Shown here: positions 23,644-38,200 of the stretch, piece after piece
Position numbering within the stretch: position 1 is the stretch's first letter
Layout: every line of letters starts with the position of its first letter
From: Austropuccinia psidii
Taxonomy: Eukaryota > Basidiomycota > Pucciniomycetes > Pucciniales > Sphaerophragmiaceae
Assembly: GCA_023105745.1 (NCBI GenBank)
Contig: JALGQZ010000015.1
Span: 15,970,499-16,034,498, forward strand
Direction of reading: 5' to 3'
DNA length: 64,000 nt
Translations under genes and position numbers: made by a program
The notes under the pieces: generated by a model
The model's input: only the letters and a program-made list of their open reading frames with translations
What the model was told of the DNA's origin: nothing
Database searches by the model: none

Positions 23644-26600
23644 TGTAAGGTTTGTCTATCAAACTCTTGATAATAGTAACAAATATCAAGAGTATTATTA
23701 CTTCCTTCAGTAGAAAATATAATATAATCAGATATTATAGCCACAAATTAATATCATTTGTAAACATAATTATATATAAAAAGAATTAATTATTATTAAA
23801 TGATTCAATAATAAAAAGATCTTAGTAATTATAATAAATTATCATTATTTTATTATCATTATAGTCACTGAAAGCTATTATAGTAATAAATATAAAAGCT
23901 TTTAATGAGACAATTATATGTGTAAAATAATGATATTTATCCACTTAGAAATAATATGAATATTATTTACAGAAATAGATATCACAGACACTTTGCAGAA
24001 ATGAATCCTATAGAAGAATTCTATAAAAAAAACTAATAATAAATAGAAAAGATATAGGAATTCAGAGAAAATTTACTTATAGCATTTATTAAATACAACA
24101 AGTCAAAAAGAAACAGCTATAGTATTAAACCATTTTTATGAGTTAAAAACACACCAAAAAGAAATTTTTTCCAGGAATAAAACAGATTTTCATAATAAAA
24201 TACTATTTAAGACATTTTAAAGGAAATTCATGGACTTAAAAGATATTTTAAGAGAATAATCTTATATATTAATATCTATTATTGGTGATTACAACAATAT
24301 AATCTAAATTATGTGATTTCAATTCTTTATTTATAATTTATAAAGAGTAAAATATCTTAAGAATTACTTTAATAATATATGATTTATTATGGAATAAAAT
24401 ATTACCTGTTTAAAATATCTGATTTATTGTATGATAATTTTGATTGACAAAACCAGTGATTGAAAGGCTTTTTTTATGCCTTCAAAGCAGCTCTCATGGT
24501 TAATAATGGATATAGATGGCATTCTGAGAGAGAAACTGAAAAAGAATACATAAAAATAAGGTTCTTAACTTAAGATAACTTATTTGTCATTTCAATTTAA
24601 AGCTACCACTGTCATTCTTAACTCCAAGTAAATTTAATCCTGTTTTGGGTTAATTATTTTAAGTTTATTTATATTAAAGCTCATCACATGAACAACTTAA
24701 AAATAAATTTTCAAGTTAAAACCTCTTAAACTGTATTTTTCATTTATTTTTAAAGAAATCTGAATTTTCTTTAAGAATAATTAAAAGTGCTAAGTTCAAG
24801 GCTAATGAGAAAATAATCCTGTTTAAAAAATATAATTAAAATCTTACTTATATACAGATAAAATTAAATTGTAAACTTTGTGATATTTTCAAGAAGATCC
24901 ATTGAAAATTTTATTTTTAATAAATTTTTCAAGTTCTTGCTATTTTTTCAACATAACAAAGTAATAAACACTGAACATTAACTTTTGATAAGTTTTTGAT
25001 ACTTATATCTTTAAAATTTAAGCTTATTTAAGCTTTGAAATGACTTAAAACCTTGATTTCAATTGTGAATATGGGGATTCACCTTTGGCAGCTTGTCAGG
25101 GTGAGTCTATATAGTAGCTATAAAATGTAGTTACAAGCTAGTATTATGACTGTGACATGTCAAAAAACAAATAAATTTAATTCTTCAGGTCCTACTGCTA
25201 TGTGGTAACAGTGGTGATGAGTCTGTTGAGGACCTGGGTTGCAATACTCTAATAACTTTGACTGTAAAGAAGTACTACAATAATTATATTCTAATTATAT
25301 CTTTAATGATAATTCTAAGGACACTACTGATTGATAACAGTTTTGTCACGTAAGAATATGGATAATAAGATAAAGATGATGGGTTTTCAAGGAAAAAACC
25401 CTTCTTTTTATATATTTCAAGACTGTCAAGAGTTATTAACTCTTCACACGTCAGAGGAGTGAAAATTTTCACTCCAATGATCAGTCTGTGGTTCTGGATC
25501 ATCAATTCTGACGTCAATAGAGGCATAATTGTGGTTTTGGAACCACAAATGATCATTCTGGATCAATACAGGGTGAAAAAACTTTTCACCTGCCATGTCA
25601 GCACTTGGATGACGCTGTTCTGGTGTCTGTATGATCAATAATGATGATTTTAAAGAGGTTATATCTTCATAAGTATATTATTTTAAGTATGAGAGCCATA
25701 CTGTTTCATACAAGTTTGATACAGTCATGTATTGCTAGAAAAACCTTCCAATCCAGATATCTCAGTCAGTTCTTAAGATATCAAGAAGCCAAGAGCACAG
25801 AATTGAAGGGCTTAATGAGCTCTTCAATTTGGTATGCTTCTTGTTTACTCTTCTTCAAAATAGCAAAAGCTATAAGGGTTTTGAGTTTTTGGATGTATTT
25901 TTGTACATCAGTATGAGGCTTCAAAAACTTCCATACCAGATATCTTCTTCAATTTGGAAGATATCTGTATTCTGATGATACAGTCTTGTAGGGGTTGATT
26001 AGCTCTACAGTTTGGTATATTACACTGTACAGTTGTATGAGTGTATGCCAAAGATACAGGGGTTTGTTTACATTGTTGTTTTCAGAATATCTGTATTTTG
26101 GTTGTTAAACCTTTGAACCAAGATTCCTCAGTCAATTTAAGAGATACAGAGGTCTAAGGTGTCTCAAATTCAAGCTCTTGTTTAGATCTTCAATTTGGTT
26201 ATACTTTTGTACAGTTTTGTACAAGCCCTCTTTGACTTTCAGGGGGGTCTTGGTTTTAAAATAAAGGTCATATGGTATCTCCAGTTGTAGTGGTGTTACA
26301 GCAACATGGATGAGACCATTGTGTAGCTCTCTATGTGAGCTTTAAGAAAAATACCATTTTGGTATAGAATAACTTAAATATGCATAAGTTAGATGAGAGG
26401 TGAAAATAAGGGTTTTGACTTGTTTATTGTCCTCTAGGTTTCCTTATTCTGTTTGGATAAGGTTGGTGTTTAATTTAAGAGGATTGTTTCCCTCTTATTT
26501 ATTACCTGTATTGACTATGTTTGTTAAATACTTGTCATACCATTATTTATGGTATGTTGGATGTCATGCTAGTGCTCTGTTTTGAGTCACAGGCTGACAC

Positions 26601-27288
26601 AGCTTGTAATTCCTGTCCAAATTGGGCATAATTCAGTTTGAAATTTAATATGAAATCAATGTCCAATCTTAAAAATTAAATAAGGTTTAAGCTTGTCCAA
26701 TACAGGTAGAAAATCTTAATTGAGTACTTGCAGATACCAAAAGCTGGGTACCCTGGCTTTATTTAGCTTTTTTCCTTTATCCCACCTTCTTGCACGACTT
26801 TTTCCCTTTAAATTACTTAAAGCCATACAATGGATTTCAACTGATTTAAATTGAACTCATGCAGGATTTACATCCTTTATGGCAAATTAGTAGGAAATTC
26901 AGTAAACATACACCACACTGTATTTTTGACTAAATTCTTGTAAGTTTTCATAAAACTTATGCAAATTTGAATTTAAGTTTAAAATGAACAATTTAAAAAT
27001 ATTAATCAAAATTCCAAAAATGTATATTTGTACTGTTAGATTCTTGAACCTTCAAATAATATAATAAATTACCATTTTTTTGTGTAACACCCTGTGGGTC
27101 TACCCTAGGTTATTTTTGGTGTAGAATTCAAAAAATGACATAATATTTATAGCTTTGTTTATCAAAAATGAAGTAATCCTTATTTTTTGTTTTAAATCTA
27201 TTTGATAAGTCTTTTCAATACTAAATCAACTGTATAAAAAGCCATTTGTGTCCTAATGGGTATTTCATACATACTTCACATGCTCACA
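23644..27288 (-). repeat. Solo LTR K (family 1, minus strand), split by LTR L
   Basis: It opens with TGTAAGGTTTGTCTATC, the reverse complement of a family-1 end, and closes with TGCTCACA at 27288. Without the nested LTR it is about 2.13 kb, like LTR E. Perfect target duplication AAAAT at 23639-23643 and 27289-27293. Confidence 0.92.
25094..26599 (-). repeat. Solo LTR L (family 2, minus strand) nested in LTR K
   Basis: It runs TGTCAGGGTGAGTC to CACAGGCTGACA, about 1.51 kb, and is very similar to the 5' LTR of element G (57377-58877). Perfect target duplication CAGCT at 25089-25093 and 26600-26604. It carries the 20-bp palindrome GGAGTGAAAATTTTCACTCC at 25456-25475 and a TGACGTCA site. The closeness to G shows recent activity of this subfamily. 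Confidence 0.94.
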
Positions 27289-27293
27289 AAAAT

Positions 27294-30200
27294 ACATTCT
27301 TCCTCTTCTTTTACTCCATTTTTCCTCTCCTATTGGATAATATTTTTTTTGAAAATAATAAATTTTTACATTAGAAAAAATATACCCTTTTCAGAGAGCT
27401 TAGCTCAAAATTCACGAGAGGAGAAATTATTTTACAGAATCATTGGAGTGGTCCAATCATTATCATAAACACTGATTGTTTTGATTACAAATATGTACAC
27501 AAAATACTCCCCAATACCAAGAACCATTTGATGCTTTCGGGAAGCTAATTTCTGGACATAATATGTTTATTTTTCTAAATTTGCAATCTGTATTAATAGA
27601 GAATTATGTTTATATCATAAAAAATCTCCAAAAATATATAGCAATCTTCAAATAAGATAATTTGCATATCATTAAGTGTTACAGCTCAACTCAATATTTT
27701 TATTGTTTCTCTTGAGGAATTTGCATTAAATTTTTTAGTTTTTATTTATTGTTAATAATCAAATTTGGAAATATCTCCTTAATTTGAAAGTCTCTCAAGA
27801 ACTTTGAGTAAAACTCTATTGAAAAAGTTCTTTAAGTCTCTTTTTCTCTGAATTTATTTGATAGTCATTTTCAATATATATAATACTATCATTTTAATTA
27901 AGAATAATAATAATCCCATATCTGATGATATACTTTTGATTCTATAGCTGTTTTATTCTTTAAATGTAGAAAATCCTGAACAAAACTTTTTTTAATATCT
28001 GAATTTTGATGGTATCATATTGCTGTTTTTTTTGTCCTGTTTTTTTTTAATATACATTGAGTGAGATAAATATGTTTATAATTAAGCAATAAACAACAAA
28101 TCCCATATAAAACAAGTATTACATAATAAATTAAGGTTGACTTCAGAAATATATATTCTCATTGAGGATAGATTTAGTAGCTATTTCTTTCAAAAGATGA
28201 GAAGCTTGATATATTGGAGCATTTATCAATTATTGACCTCGAATTAATACTGCTTTGAGCTGGTAAGCTAAACTGCTTGCAATTTTTTAAGTCGATAGGG
28301 TCTTAATAATGCTTTTCATACCTCCTTATAGGGTTTCATATTAATTAATTAATGTTATAATCTCTGGTATTCCCCATTAGAAGATTCATCTTCTTTTTGG
28401 AAATTTATTACATAAATTCAAAAATTATCACTTGAAAATATCCTCATTTGGTTATCACTCTCTTCTATGTAAAATTATCTTAGGAGAACTTTAGTTACTT
28501 ATTTCCTTAAGATATGAGAGTGACAAGTTCCTGCTAAAATTTTCTGAAATTTAAAAAATATTTTTGATATCTAAAAAGAGTTTTTCATAAGCTCAAAAAT
28601 ATAAAACAATTATTTTAAAGATGTGGTTAAATAAATATTGTGAATTTAGAACAGACAGCTCAAATTCAGATATCCAACAGAAATGGGCTTGAAACTTAAA
28701 AAATAGAGTTCATATTTGTCTAGGAGCCTATTAATAAAATAAATTAATTTGAATGAAAACTAACCTTTTTAATCACAAAAATTTTGGTAAGCACTTGAAA
28801 CTCTTTATTTTAGTATCTGATAAATCTCTTGGGATTTTGGTTTTTTTGAAATATAGCCATAATACCGTTCATTTCATGAATCCTTTACTTCATTTGTCTG
28901 AAATTGGGCTTTCGGCTTTGAAACTCTCATCCTTTTTTCTTTTTAACAGTAAGTAGACTTAATATAATTAATCCAGTTATTCTAAGATTGTGAAGTGAAT
29001 TTATATCTCCATTTGGATTATAGCCTCTATACAGTATTGGTATGGATCTAAAGGATTCAATATTTGGTTCTTCTGGAAATGGTTCCAATAATCTGAAACA
29101 ATCCTTGAAAAGGGAGTCCCTGAAGATGAAAAATGTATTTACAGAAATATGGAGCATCCTAAATACAGTTTCCCACTATTTTCAGTTTTTTAAAAAAATT
29201 ATTGTTAATATTTTCCTTCTTGATAAGCACTTTTTCACTATTTTCTAAATACTATTTAAATGTTCCAAATAATCAAGAATACATTTCAAATCAGGATTTC
29301 TTTAGAATAATTTAGGAGATATCTTAGTATTCAATGTTTATGGTGGTGTTGAGCCATGCAAAACACCTCATTCAGGTTACCTGATATGGGCTAGAATTTC
29401 TCATGAAGATGTAAAAATAATAATCCCATAATTTCTTTTTTTATTGATCTATTTTGAATCAACAAATAAAAACCCTTAATTCATTTAGGTTAATCTTAAA
29501 ATATTCAAAATAAATGAACTTTATGGTCGTGGTTTTTTAACTTAAGTTTTCTATTTTTCTGAAAATATTTATTTATAAGTATTTCAATTGAGTTTAAAAA
29601 TAAAGTTTGATCATTTGTATTCCTCTTTTCTTTAAACTTCCTTTTTTGAAGAAAAGAAAATATATAAGAACATTCTTATATTTGGCAGATATTTATAAGA
29701 GTATTTTATTGACAATAATAGATTTTTGAAAAATGAAAACAAGGTTGAACTATAACCATATAATGATAAAATTTTTATCAAGAATTTAATTCAAACTTAA
29801 TGAGTTCTTATAGAATTACATTTGGTTTTTCGAAATAATTTATAATCTTGAGCTATATTTTTTTGAAGAAGAATTATTAATAATTTGATAATATTCTCAT
29901 AAAATTACCTTCCTTTTTCAAAAAAAAAAACAGATATATCAAAAAGGTATTAATTTTTAATCTTCTTGAGATACTTACATGATAGCTTGAAATAAAAGAA
30001 CCTCATATTTTGATTAATCTTGTTTATTTTTTCTTAAAAAAGAAGAAGAACTTTTAAAAAAAAACACTTTTCAATTATTTTAACTTAGGATAATTAAGAT
30101 CAATTAAGCATAATAACAATTACTTCTACTGATTCTAATAAATATTATTACTTCAAAAACTTTTTTTTTGTATTTTAACTTAAAAATTTTGCTGTTTTTT

Positions 30201-33200
30201 TTTTTTTTGAAAAAAAAGAAAAAAAAACTATTTTTTTTATCAAAAATCTCTTAAAGAAAATTTTATAATTTATAATTGTTTTTTTTTTTTTTTAATTATA
30301 ATGATAATGATTTTATTAAAAAAATAAAATAAAAAAATAAAATAAAAAAAAATAAAGAAATAAAATGGAAAGAAAATAAAATTAAAATGAAAAAAAAAAT
30401 CATTTAAAGTTTAATAATTTTCAAAAAAAAAAAGTCTTAAATTTTTTTTATTTAATTGTTAAAAATTGAATTATTATTTTTTTAATCTTTTTTTTTTTTA
30501 AAAAAAAAAAACAACAAAAGATAAAATTAAAATCTTAAAATTGAAAATTTAATTAAATTAATTCATTAATTTTTAATATTATTATTTATTTATTAATTTA
30601 ATAATTTTTTTAATAAAAAAAAAAAATTGATTAAAGAATGATTTATTTTAATTAATTTTAAAATTAAATTAAAAGATTATGATTTTAAATTTTACTTAGT
30701 TTTAAATTATATTTTAATGTTTCTTTTTTTAAATATATCTCAAAATGTCTTTTTTTTTTTTTAAGTAATGTGGGGCCTTGAATTTGGGAATGAAAATTTC
30801 AAAAAAAAAAAAAAAAAAAATCAAAGGAAATAATATCTTAATGAGATATATATATATATATATCTAGTTAAAATCAATAAGATTACCTTTAGAAAATCAT
30901 CTTGATATAGAATAGTGGGTATTACTTGTTTTGGGTTTACATTTTTAGGCCTCATAATAATTTTTTTTGACATGATTTTATAATGGATAAAGTCTTCAAA
31001 ATTCCAATTTTAAAAAATAAGTTACATATTAAAAAAGATTAGTTTGAGTTGAAATTGAAAAAGAAACACCCACAGAAATAATATTGAAATTAAAATAGTT
31101 AATTTAAAGTTTCTTAACTAATTTTTTATGTTTCTTAAGGAATTTATTTTTGAACTTTTTAAAATGATTAAACTTTTCCCTTTAATTCAATTTATTTTCA
31201 ACTAAAACGATTAATTGTCTTATTATATTCCTCTTTTTCTAATTTTAATTAGATTAGATTTCAATTTCTATTTATACCTAAGCTTATTTAAATTTTAGGT
31301 TACATGAATTAGTCTTTGAAAAATGGAACTTTTAAGGCTTTAATAAGGAAATAAAAATGGAAAATAAACTGATTTAAAATAAAATTTGAACTTGATTTAA
31401 TTAAATAAAAAAGGTATAAAATATAAAGAAAGCATTTTTTTTTTGAAAGAAAAACAACATAAAAACTGAAAATTAGGATTGGAAAATTCTTTTGAGAATA
31501 TTTTCTTTTTTTAAAAAAAAAACAAAAAAAAATAATGATAAAATATTTAAATTCTCTTGGTAAGGTTTTTGGGGAATAAATGATAAAACAAAAAAGAAGA
31601 TTATATTTTTTTTTAAAAAATAAAAAAATAGTTTATAATTTGTTCTTTTTTTCAAAAACAAAAAACAAAAATTAATGGTTAGATTATTTTATTCTGGTAC
31701 TTGAATTTAATATATTTCACAATTTAAAGTATAAAAAAAATCAAATATTCTCTGTTTTTTTTTTTAAAAAAAAAAAGAATTTCACTAAACCTATTTTAAA
31801 TTTTTTCTAAATATTTTAAAGTTAAATATCTTTTATTGAATATATATATTTTTTGAATATTCATTATGAATGAAATGAAATTTTCTATTTAAAATACAAT
31901 TTTTAAGAAAAATAGAGAATTATAATTTTTAAATTCTATTTCCTTTTTTTTTTGTTTTTCCCAAAGTTTTTAATTCTATTTTTTTTTTCTCTTTGAGAAA
32001 TTTTCAAAATTTTGAAATTTCCCTTTTTTTGAAAAAAAAAAAAAAAATTATGATCCCTTAGAAAATGAACAAAATAAAGGTGATTTGGTAAGTTTAAAAA
32101 AAATGAGAATAAAAATAAAAATAAAAATACTCAAGTTTTTTTTTTTTTTTTGTGAATTTTAATAACTTTTTGAGGATTTTTTTGCTTTTTTAAAGGTTCT
32201 AAAATTATTCTAAATTTTCAAGTAAAAAAAAAAAGAAACCTGTTATTTTTACTCTTCTTTTAATTTTATTTTATGGAAATTATTTTATTATTTTATTATT
32301 TTTTTCTTTTTTTTTTTTTTTTTTTTGGTGGAAGGTTTTCCTTAATTAGTTTAAAGTTCTAATAGGGGGTTTTTTTTCAGTCTTTGCTTAATTTAGCCAT
32401 GGGAGATAAGGAAGTCAGACATTATATATTTTCAGGTTTCACAGAGCCATATAGGCCACCAGTGGTAGTTCCTGGGGATTTTTCTTGGATGGCACACATT
32501 TTTTTTCTTATGAGTTTTTGGTACTGTAGTGTACTTTGTTTTATATCCCTTTTTTTCAAATTTTTACTACACCATTTTCCCTGAACTCAACAACAATTTT
32601 TTTTTGAAAAAAAAAATGACAAACAAAAAGAGGAAAGGTTTAAAACTTCTCAATGGCGGGTCTTCCTGATTTGAGCCTTTCTTACAGGGATTTTGCCTCA
32701 AAAATCAGAAAGTTCAAAATCCTCAAATACAGTAAAGACTGAGCCCCCTTGTTTTATTTTTTAATCTTATTATTGTTTTTACAGTTCATTTCCTTAAAGG
32801 ATTCAGTTTGAGATTTCTCTCTTTATTTATTTTTTGCAATTTTTTCCTCAATTTTTTGATTTTTTAATTGTTTTCTTTTGTATTTTAAATGATAATTTTG
32901 CTTTGTATTTTCTTCTTTGAATCCAATTTATTAAAAAGTGAATCAAGCAAAAAAATTATTAAAAATTTTTTTCTTTCCAATAATAATAAATGTTTTTTAG
33001 AATGTTTTGACATAAAAGTGTGCTGAAATATTTTAGGGAAATGATGGTGTGAGATAACCAATCATTGTTGTGGGTTTAGCCTTGATTTTTTGAACATGAT
33101 TTTTGTGTTTAAGTTTTTCTTTGTTTTTTCTGTTTTATTATTTTTAAAAATTAATTTTATTTTGTGTATGAAAATCGTTTAAAACTTGATCACATCATCA

Positions 33201-33577
33201 ATCACTTTTTACAATTCATAAAAGCAAAGTTAATCATCATAAAATCTAACTATAATTGCTTTTTGAATCAGAAACTGAGTAGTAAGTTTTTTTAGATACC
33301 TAAAAATTCCAAAAGTCATACTTAAGGCAAAATTAACCCTGAGAGTTCAAGTTACTTGGGGATATGCAAAACCAACAAAATAAATTGGAAAGGTATATAA
33401 TAAAGTTCCAGAAGCTTAACTACTGGAAAATCAGCTAATTGCGATAAAAGCCAAAACAAGGATAATGTCTGTTAATAAAAAAAGCCGGCTAACAAGAACA
33501 TCCTTTGCAACTTATTCTCGTATGAGAATTTTAAGGATTTCACGAAAATTTTAAAGTTTATGATCAAAGCTTTTTCT
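27294..33577. other. AT-rich, homopolymer-rich desert
   Basis: About 6.3 kb with long A and T runs, densest between 30100 and 32350. I see no gene or element ends. A less AT-rich island at about 32380-32760 includes ATGGGAGATAAGG and a short open stretch without a known motif; it could be an exon remnant. The last ~300 bases are the 3' flank of the glucanase gene. Confidence 0.6.
30845..30863. repeat. (TA)n microsatellite
   Basis: A run of alternating A and T about 19 bases long within the AT-rich desert. Confidence 0.85.
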
Positions 33578-34803
33578 TCATAGCTCGGGTCTCAATGACT
33601 TGGCCGCTTCAGAAATAGCCTTGTTAATGCCTGGAATCATGGCTTTAGCAGCAGCGGCAGCGGCGTAGGCTTTTTCTGCTTCCGGGCCTGTTAGTTTGGG
33701 ACCATTTCTTTGAATTTTTGGAGATGCTCCACAAGGGCTGTGAAGTGATCCAAGGAATTGATAGGTTGATTGATTCGAAGTAGCCGGTAAAGCCACCACT
33801 CCTCGTTCAAGCAATGTTTCAAACGACCATTGGTACGCTGCGACCGTGTCGCCTAGGACTGGGTGTTTGGAAGGTAGATTTTTCCACGACCAAAAGACTG
33901 CTCCAGCGTACCAACAACCCATACTAAGAATAAAAGGATTAGATTGGGAATTAGTTATATTTTTGTGACGATGAAGGGTTTGGTAGGTGGCTGTCTGATC
34001 TCACAGCAGTTGAGCTTGATAAAAGGCTTTCTCAAACGAGACCTCCTGGATTGCCGTTCTCAACGTCCACTCTGTAATTAACGTTGTCACTGGAAAATTG
34101 GCATATTTGGCACCTTTCCTGCAGACTTGATTCATAATATCCGTACGGTTGCTTTGGGCTGGAAAAAAGCCGGGGTATGGATGATCGCTCATGGCGATGC
34201 TATTCGGCTTTAACTTGTGAGCAGAAGCAAAGTCCCACCAGTAGGCAAGTTTATCCCCAGGAACAAAACCCTAAGCAAGCCTCACGAAAGCCGTCAGAAG
34301 TTTAGTAAAATGAAAGTCAAGCAGACTCATGCATACACACATCAGCAAATAACATTACTGGGGCTTTTGGCCCTAAAGTTTGTATTGTAGTATAACTTCG
34401 TTCGTAAAATGCTTGGAGCATGGCGCGCTGCTCGGTAGCGTATGGGCGGGGCTCATTGACAGCCTCAATGGCCGAAATAATACTATAGTATGGAGACTTG
34501 GAAACCCAATCTACCACGGCTTTGACAAATTGATCAGCACGTGCCTGTTGCAGAGGCTGGTAAAAGGAGGGAGTGGTAGTGTCTGCCATAGTAAACTTTG
34601 TTCAGCAATAGCCCGAGGTGCATGAATCTTGATAAAAAAGCTTCAAAAGCACAAAAAAAGCTCTAGAAAAGAAAAAGGAAACACTAAACTATGACCAGAA
34701 TGCTGCTCTCCATTTTGACTGCCAGGATGGCCATGTAAGTCAATAATAATGTACATATTTCGCGCATAGGCCCATTCACATAATTTTTCAAAATGAGCTA
34801 GTT
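33578..34803 (-). CDS. GH5 glucanase, 3' half (end of exon 4 to exon 7)
   Basis: This half encodes the rest of exon 4 (DLHGHPGSQNGEQHSGH, the conserved beta-strand and substrate-site region), exon 5 with the acid/base Glu in NEP, exon 6 with SDHPYPG and the nucleophile Glu in ITEW, and exon 7 with AGAVFWSWK. The tail is Ala-rich and ends LRPEL. Introns are at 34583-34689, 34271-34340 and 34004-33924. The intron-4 acceptor (TATGGCAG) was chosen because it alone keeps the frame open. On its own this half lacks the start, the membrane anchor and the first strands of the barrel. Confidence 0.88.
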
Positions 34804-34808
34804 GACCC
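34804..34808. repeat. Target-site duplication GACCC, left copy
   Basis: GACCC directly precedes the 5' LTR and recurs directly after the 3' LTR at 39628-39632. Confidence 0.95.
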
Positions 34809-35175
34809 TGTTGAAAAACAATGCCACCAAGAGGCAAGGTTAGTTCTATCCTAGCCCAAAACACACAAAACTACCGTAGGTAGCAAGGCATAGATCAGAA
34901 ACTAACTCTGATCCATACCTACAGACTTAATTCACCGACGTAGCAGAAACTACTGTCTAGAACTGTTGTCGAACAGTGACAACAGGATCACGTAGTGATC
35001 TTAATCAAACACATGTGCTCTTACTATAAATACTAAACCTCACGATAGTAATAGAGGGGCATCGACTACAGGATAGTCTTCTTTTGTAAAACATTAAAAT
35101 ACACTTTATATTCGTATTCGTAAACTATCTTCCTTTGTAATTTATTTTCCAAAAAGGCACACTCTTCTTTTAACA
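34809..35175 (+). repeat. 5' LTR of Copia-1
   Basis: 367 bp from TGTTGAAAAAC to CTTTTAACA. TATAAATA at 35025-35032 is the probable core promoter. Confidence 0.95.
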
Positions 35176-35232
35176 GATTTACAGTCTCGACGTCTCTCAA
35201 CACTTATAAATTGCAAAAGGTAGATTACTAAA

Positions 35233-38200
35233 ATGAATGACAAATCTTTAGACATCAAAGATATCTCCACCATACCCGTCCTAGATGGAACAAATTATGG
35301 ACATTGGCAGATGAGGATGAAAATTCACTTAAGGTCCAGAGACCTACTCGACGTCTGCGAAAATTCCAGATCCAACGACACCTCAACCAGCTCCATTAAC
35401 AAATGGAAAAAGGTGAGCTTTGAAGCCATCAACCTGATCACCATTAGAATCACCGAAAGAGTATTCAGAGAAGTAGTGAACTCTGAAACTATTGAAAATT
35501 CTCATTTACTTTGGACAAAGATCTCAGAACAGTATGCCTCCAAACGCGCCGTAAATAGGGGACGAGTTTGGATGGATTGGCAACGCTGTTTCTACGATGG
35601 GAATTTGCAAAATTACATTGATAACTGTCGAAAACTCATGATGGAGTTAGAAGCAGTTAGCATCGTAGTTCCAAACGAACTACTCTCATACTCCTTGCTG
35701 GGAAAGCTAGGAGGCAATCCTCAATTAAGCCAGTTTGTTGAGACTCTTACCTTCAACGAAGATATAATCGAAAAACCTATGATAATACTGTCACGACTTC
35801 AAGACTTTGCTAGCCATATCAATCACAGCAACAGCTCCAATGCGAAAATGGAGCACGACTCCTCTGCTTTGATTACCTCCTTTGAAGAACCACACAAGAT
35901 TATCTTCTACTGCAGCAACGGCAAACACAACCACAGATGTAACACTCACAAAAAAGAAGACTGTTGGGCTGAGAACCCACACTTAAGACCATATCGACAA
36001 GAAAAGAAACGTAAAAAAAATGCTAGGTCTCATCTTTCTATCGCCCAAGCCTTAACAACAATAGGAGATTCTATGTCTCCTATGCGCAATCAAGTCATCG
36101 TTGACTGTGGCGCTACGCACCATATGTTTAATTCACCTAAATTCTTTCCCAACTCCTTTAAAAATATCAGATCTGAAGTTGCCACAGGAGACTCGCAGAG
36201 TGATCTCCTAGCTCTGGGAATAGGTAATGCCGAACTGAAGTGTAAAGGCAAAGTACTTAAACTTGAGAACTGTCTGTTTGTTCCTAAACTTAAGTGCAAC
36301 CTGATAAGCATGTTAGAACTGTTCAAAGACCAGCTAACCATTCAATGAACAGATAGCGTCTTTTGTCTCAGCTCCGAAGGAAGAACACTTCTTGAAGGAG
36401 AGATTCGTGACAGACTGATGTACATCACCTACGACTCTCCCAGAACACTACTCACCTCGGTCGATCCAAACCTTTGGCATTGCCGTCTAGGACATCCTGG
36501 TCCCTCTGTGCTGAAAAACCTTGGTCTACCCAATCCAAATCACTCATGTCTAACCTGTGAGACTAACAAATCTCGTCGACTTCCATTTCTTGACCATTTT
36601 GAACCAGTTAAGTACCCTTTGGATACCATACATATTGATGTAGTTGGGCCAATTACTCCTGAATCTATCTCTGGCTATTGTTTTCTGCTCACTATTGTGG
36701 ACCAAGCCACCTCGTACAAAATAATGAAGTTTCTTTCAAAAAAATCTGACAGCTTTGATCAGTTTGTGGTTGCTAAAAACTACATGGAGAATCACCATGA
36801 CAGAAAAATAAAGAAATTAGTATCCGACAGAGGAGGTGAATTCCTTAATCAGAAATTTGGAAACCTCTCCACTGAGTGTGGCTTTGTGCACATCTTCTCA
36901 CCTCCAGAGACACCAGAACACAACGGCTTTGCCGAAAGGGCAAACCGTACGGTTCTGGAGAAGGCTCGTTGCCTTTTAAACCACTCAAACTTGCCCAACC
37001 AATATTGGGCAGAAGCGGTAAACACCGCCGTCTTTCTCTCTAATTTGTCACCAACCGCTTCGAGAGGAGATAAATCTCCCTATTCTCTTTGGACCAATTC
37101 TTCGGTCAAGTTGACCAAACTTAGAACCTTCGGATGTCAGGCTGTCATCCACAGTCTTAAAAGACAACGAGACTGGAAATTGGCCCCTCCTGGACAAGAA
37201 GGGGTTCTCCTTGGTTTTGAGAATGGTAATACGGCGTACCGAATTTTAAGGCTTTCCGACTTAAAAGTCGCTGTTACCAGAAATGCCACCTTTAACAAAA
37301 AATTTTTTCCAGTTGTTGCGGGAGGAAAAAAGTCACCAACCTGGAACGTCGGAAATGAACACACTGACCAAGATGTCAGCCCCATCACAGAACCAGTCGA
37401 CAAGGCAACTTCAACTAGCACTGAAACAGTGGAAAATCAGTGCTCCGAGAATGCTGAGGTGCCTGTTGAAGAATCATCCAGAGAACATGTTTCTACTCCC
37501 AACAGCTCTGCTCTTCCTGTTATCGACAATCATCCAATGAATCATGAAGATCCATCCAATCAGCAGCAGGAGGAGAGCAACATCCGGACACATCGCCTTA
37601 AAATTATTGGTCCACGTCATCCTACTCTAATCACCTCCAATTTAGACTCACTTCACATTCTGCCTTATTCGAGAAGGGTAAAAACCTTCATTACAACTTC
37701 CAATGTTCCAAGAACATATCAGCTTGCCCTACATTGTGAAGAGAGAAATGATTGGGCAAATGCCATAAGAAGGGAGCTCTTGTCCATGAACGAACTAAAG
37801 GTTTGGGACATCGTGGATCTTAGAAGCGACTACAAGCTGGTAGGTACAACATGGGTGTTTAAACTAAAAAGGGACCATCTTCACCAAACTGTGGAGTACA
37901 AGGCACGTCTCTGTGCTCAGGGATTTACTCAGACACCTGGAGTGGATTTTGATAAGACATACGCCCCGACAGGGCGATTAAACTCCCTGAGAGCGCTGAT
38001 CGCTCACTCCTGCGCTAATGGCTTGCAGTTTCATCAAATAGACGTGAAAAGTGCGTTCTTGAATGCTCCCCTGACAGAGACAGTTTACCTGTCCATTCCT
38101 CAGGGTTTGGAGATTGATCGTCGTAGATATTGCCTAAGGTTAAAAAAGGCCATATACGGCCTCAAACAAGCCCCCTTGGCCTGGTATCATCGACTCAAGG

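Noticed and set aside
34380..34625. 81-codon plus-strand frame
   Set aside because: Antisense to glucanase exon 5 and intron 4, whose minus-strand coding is well supported.
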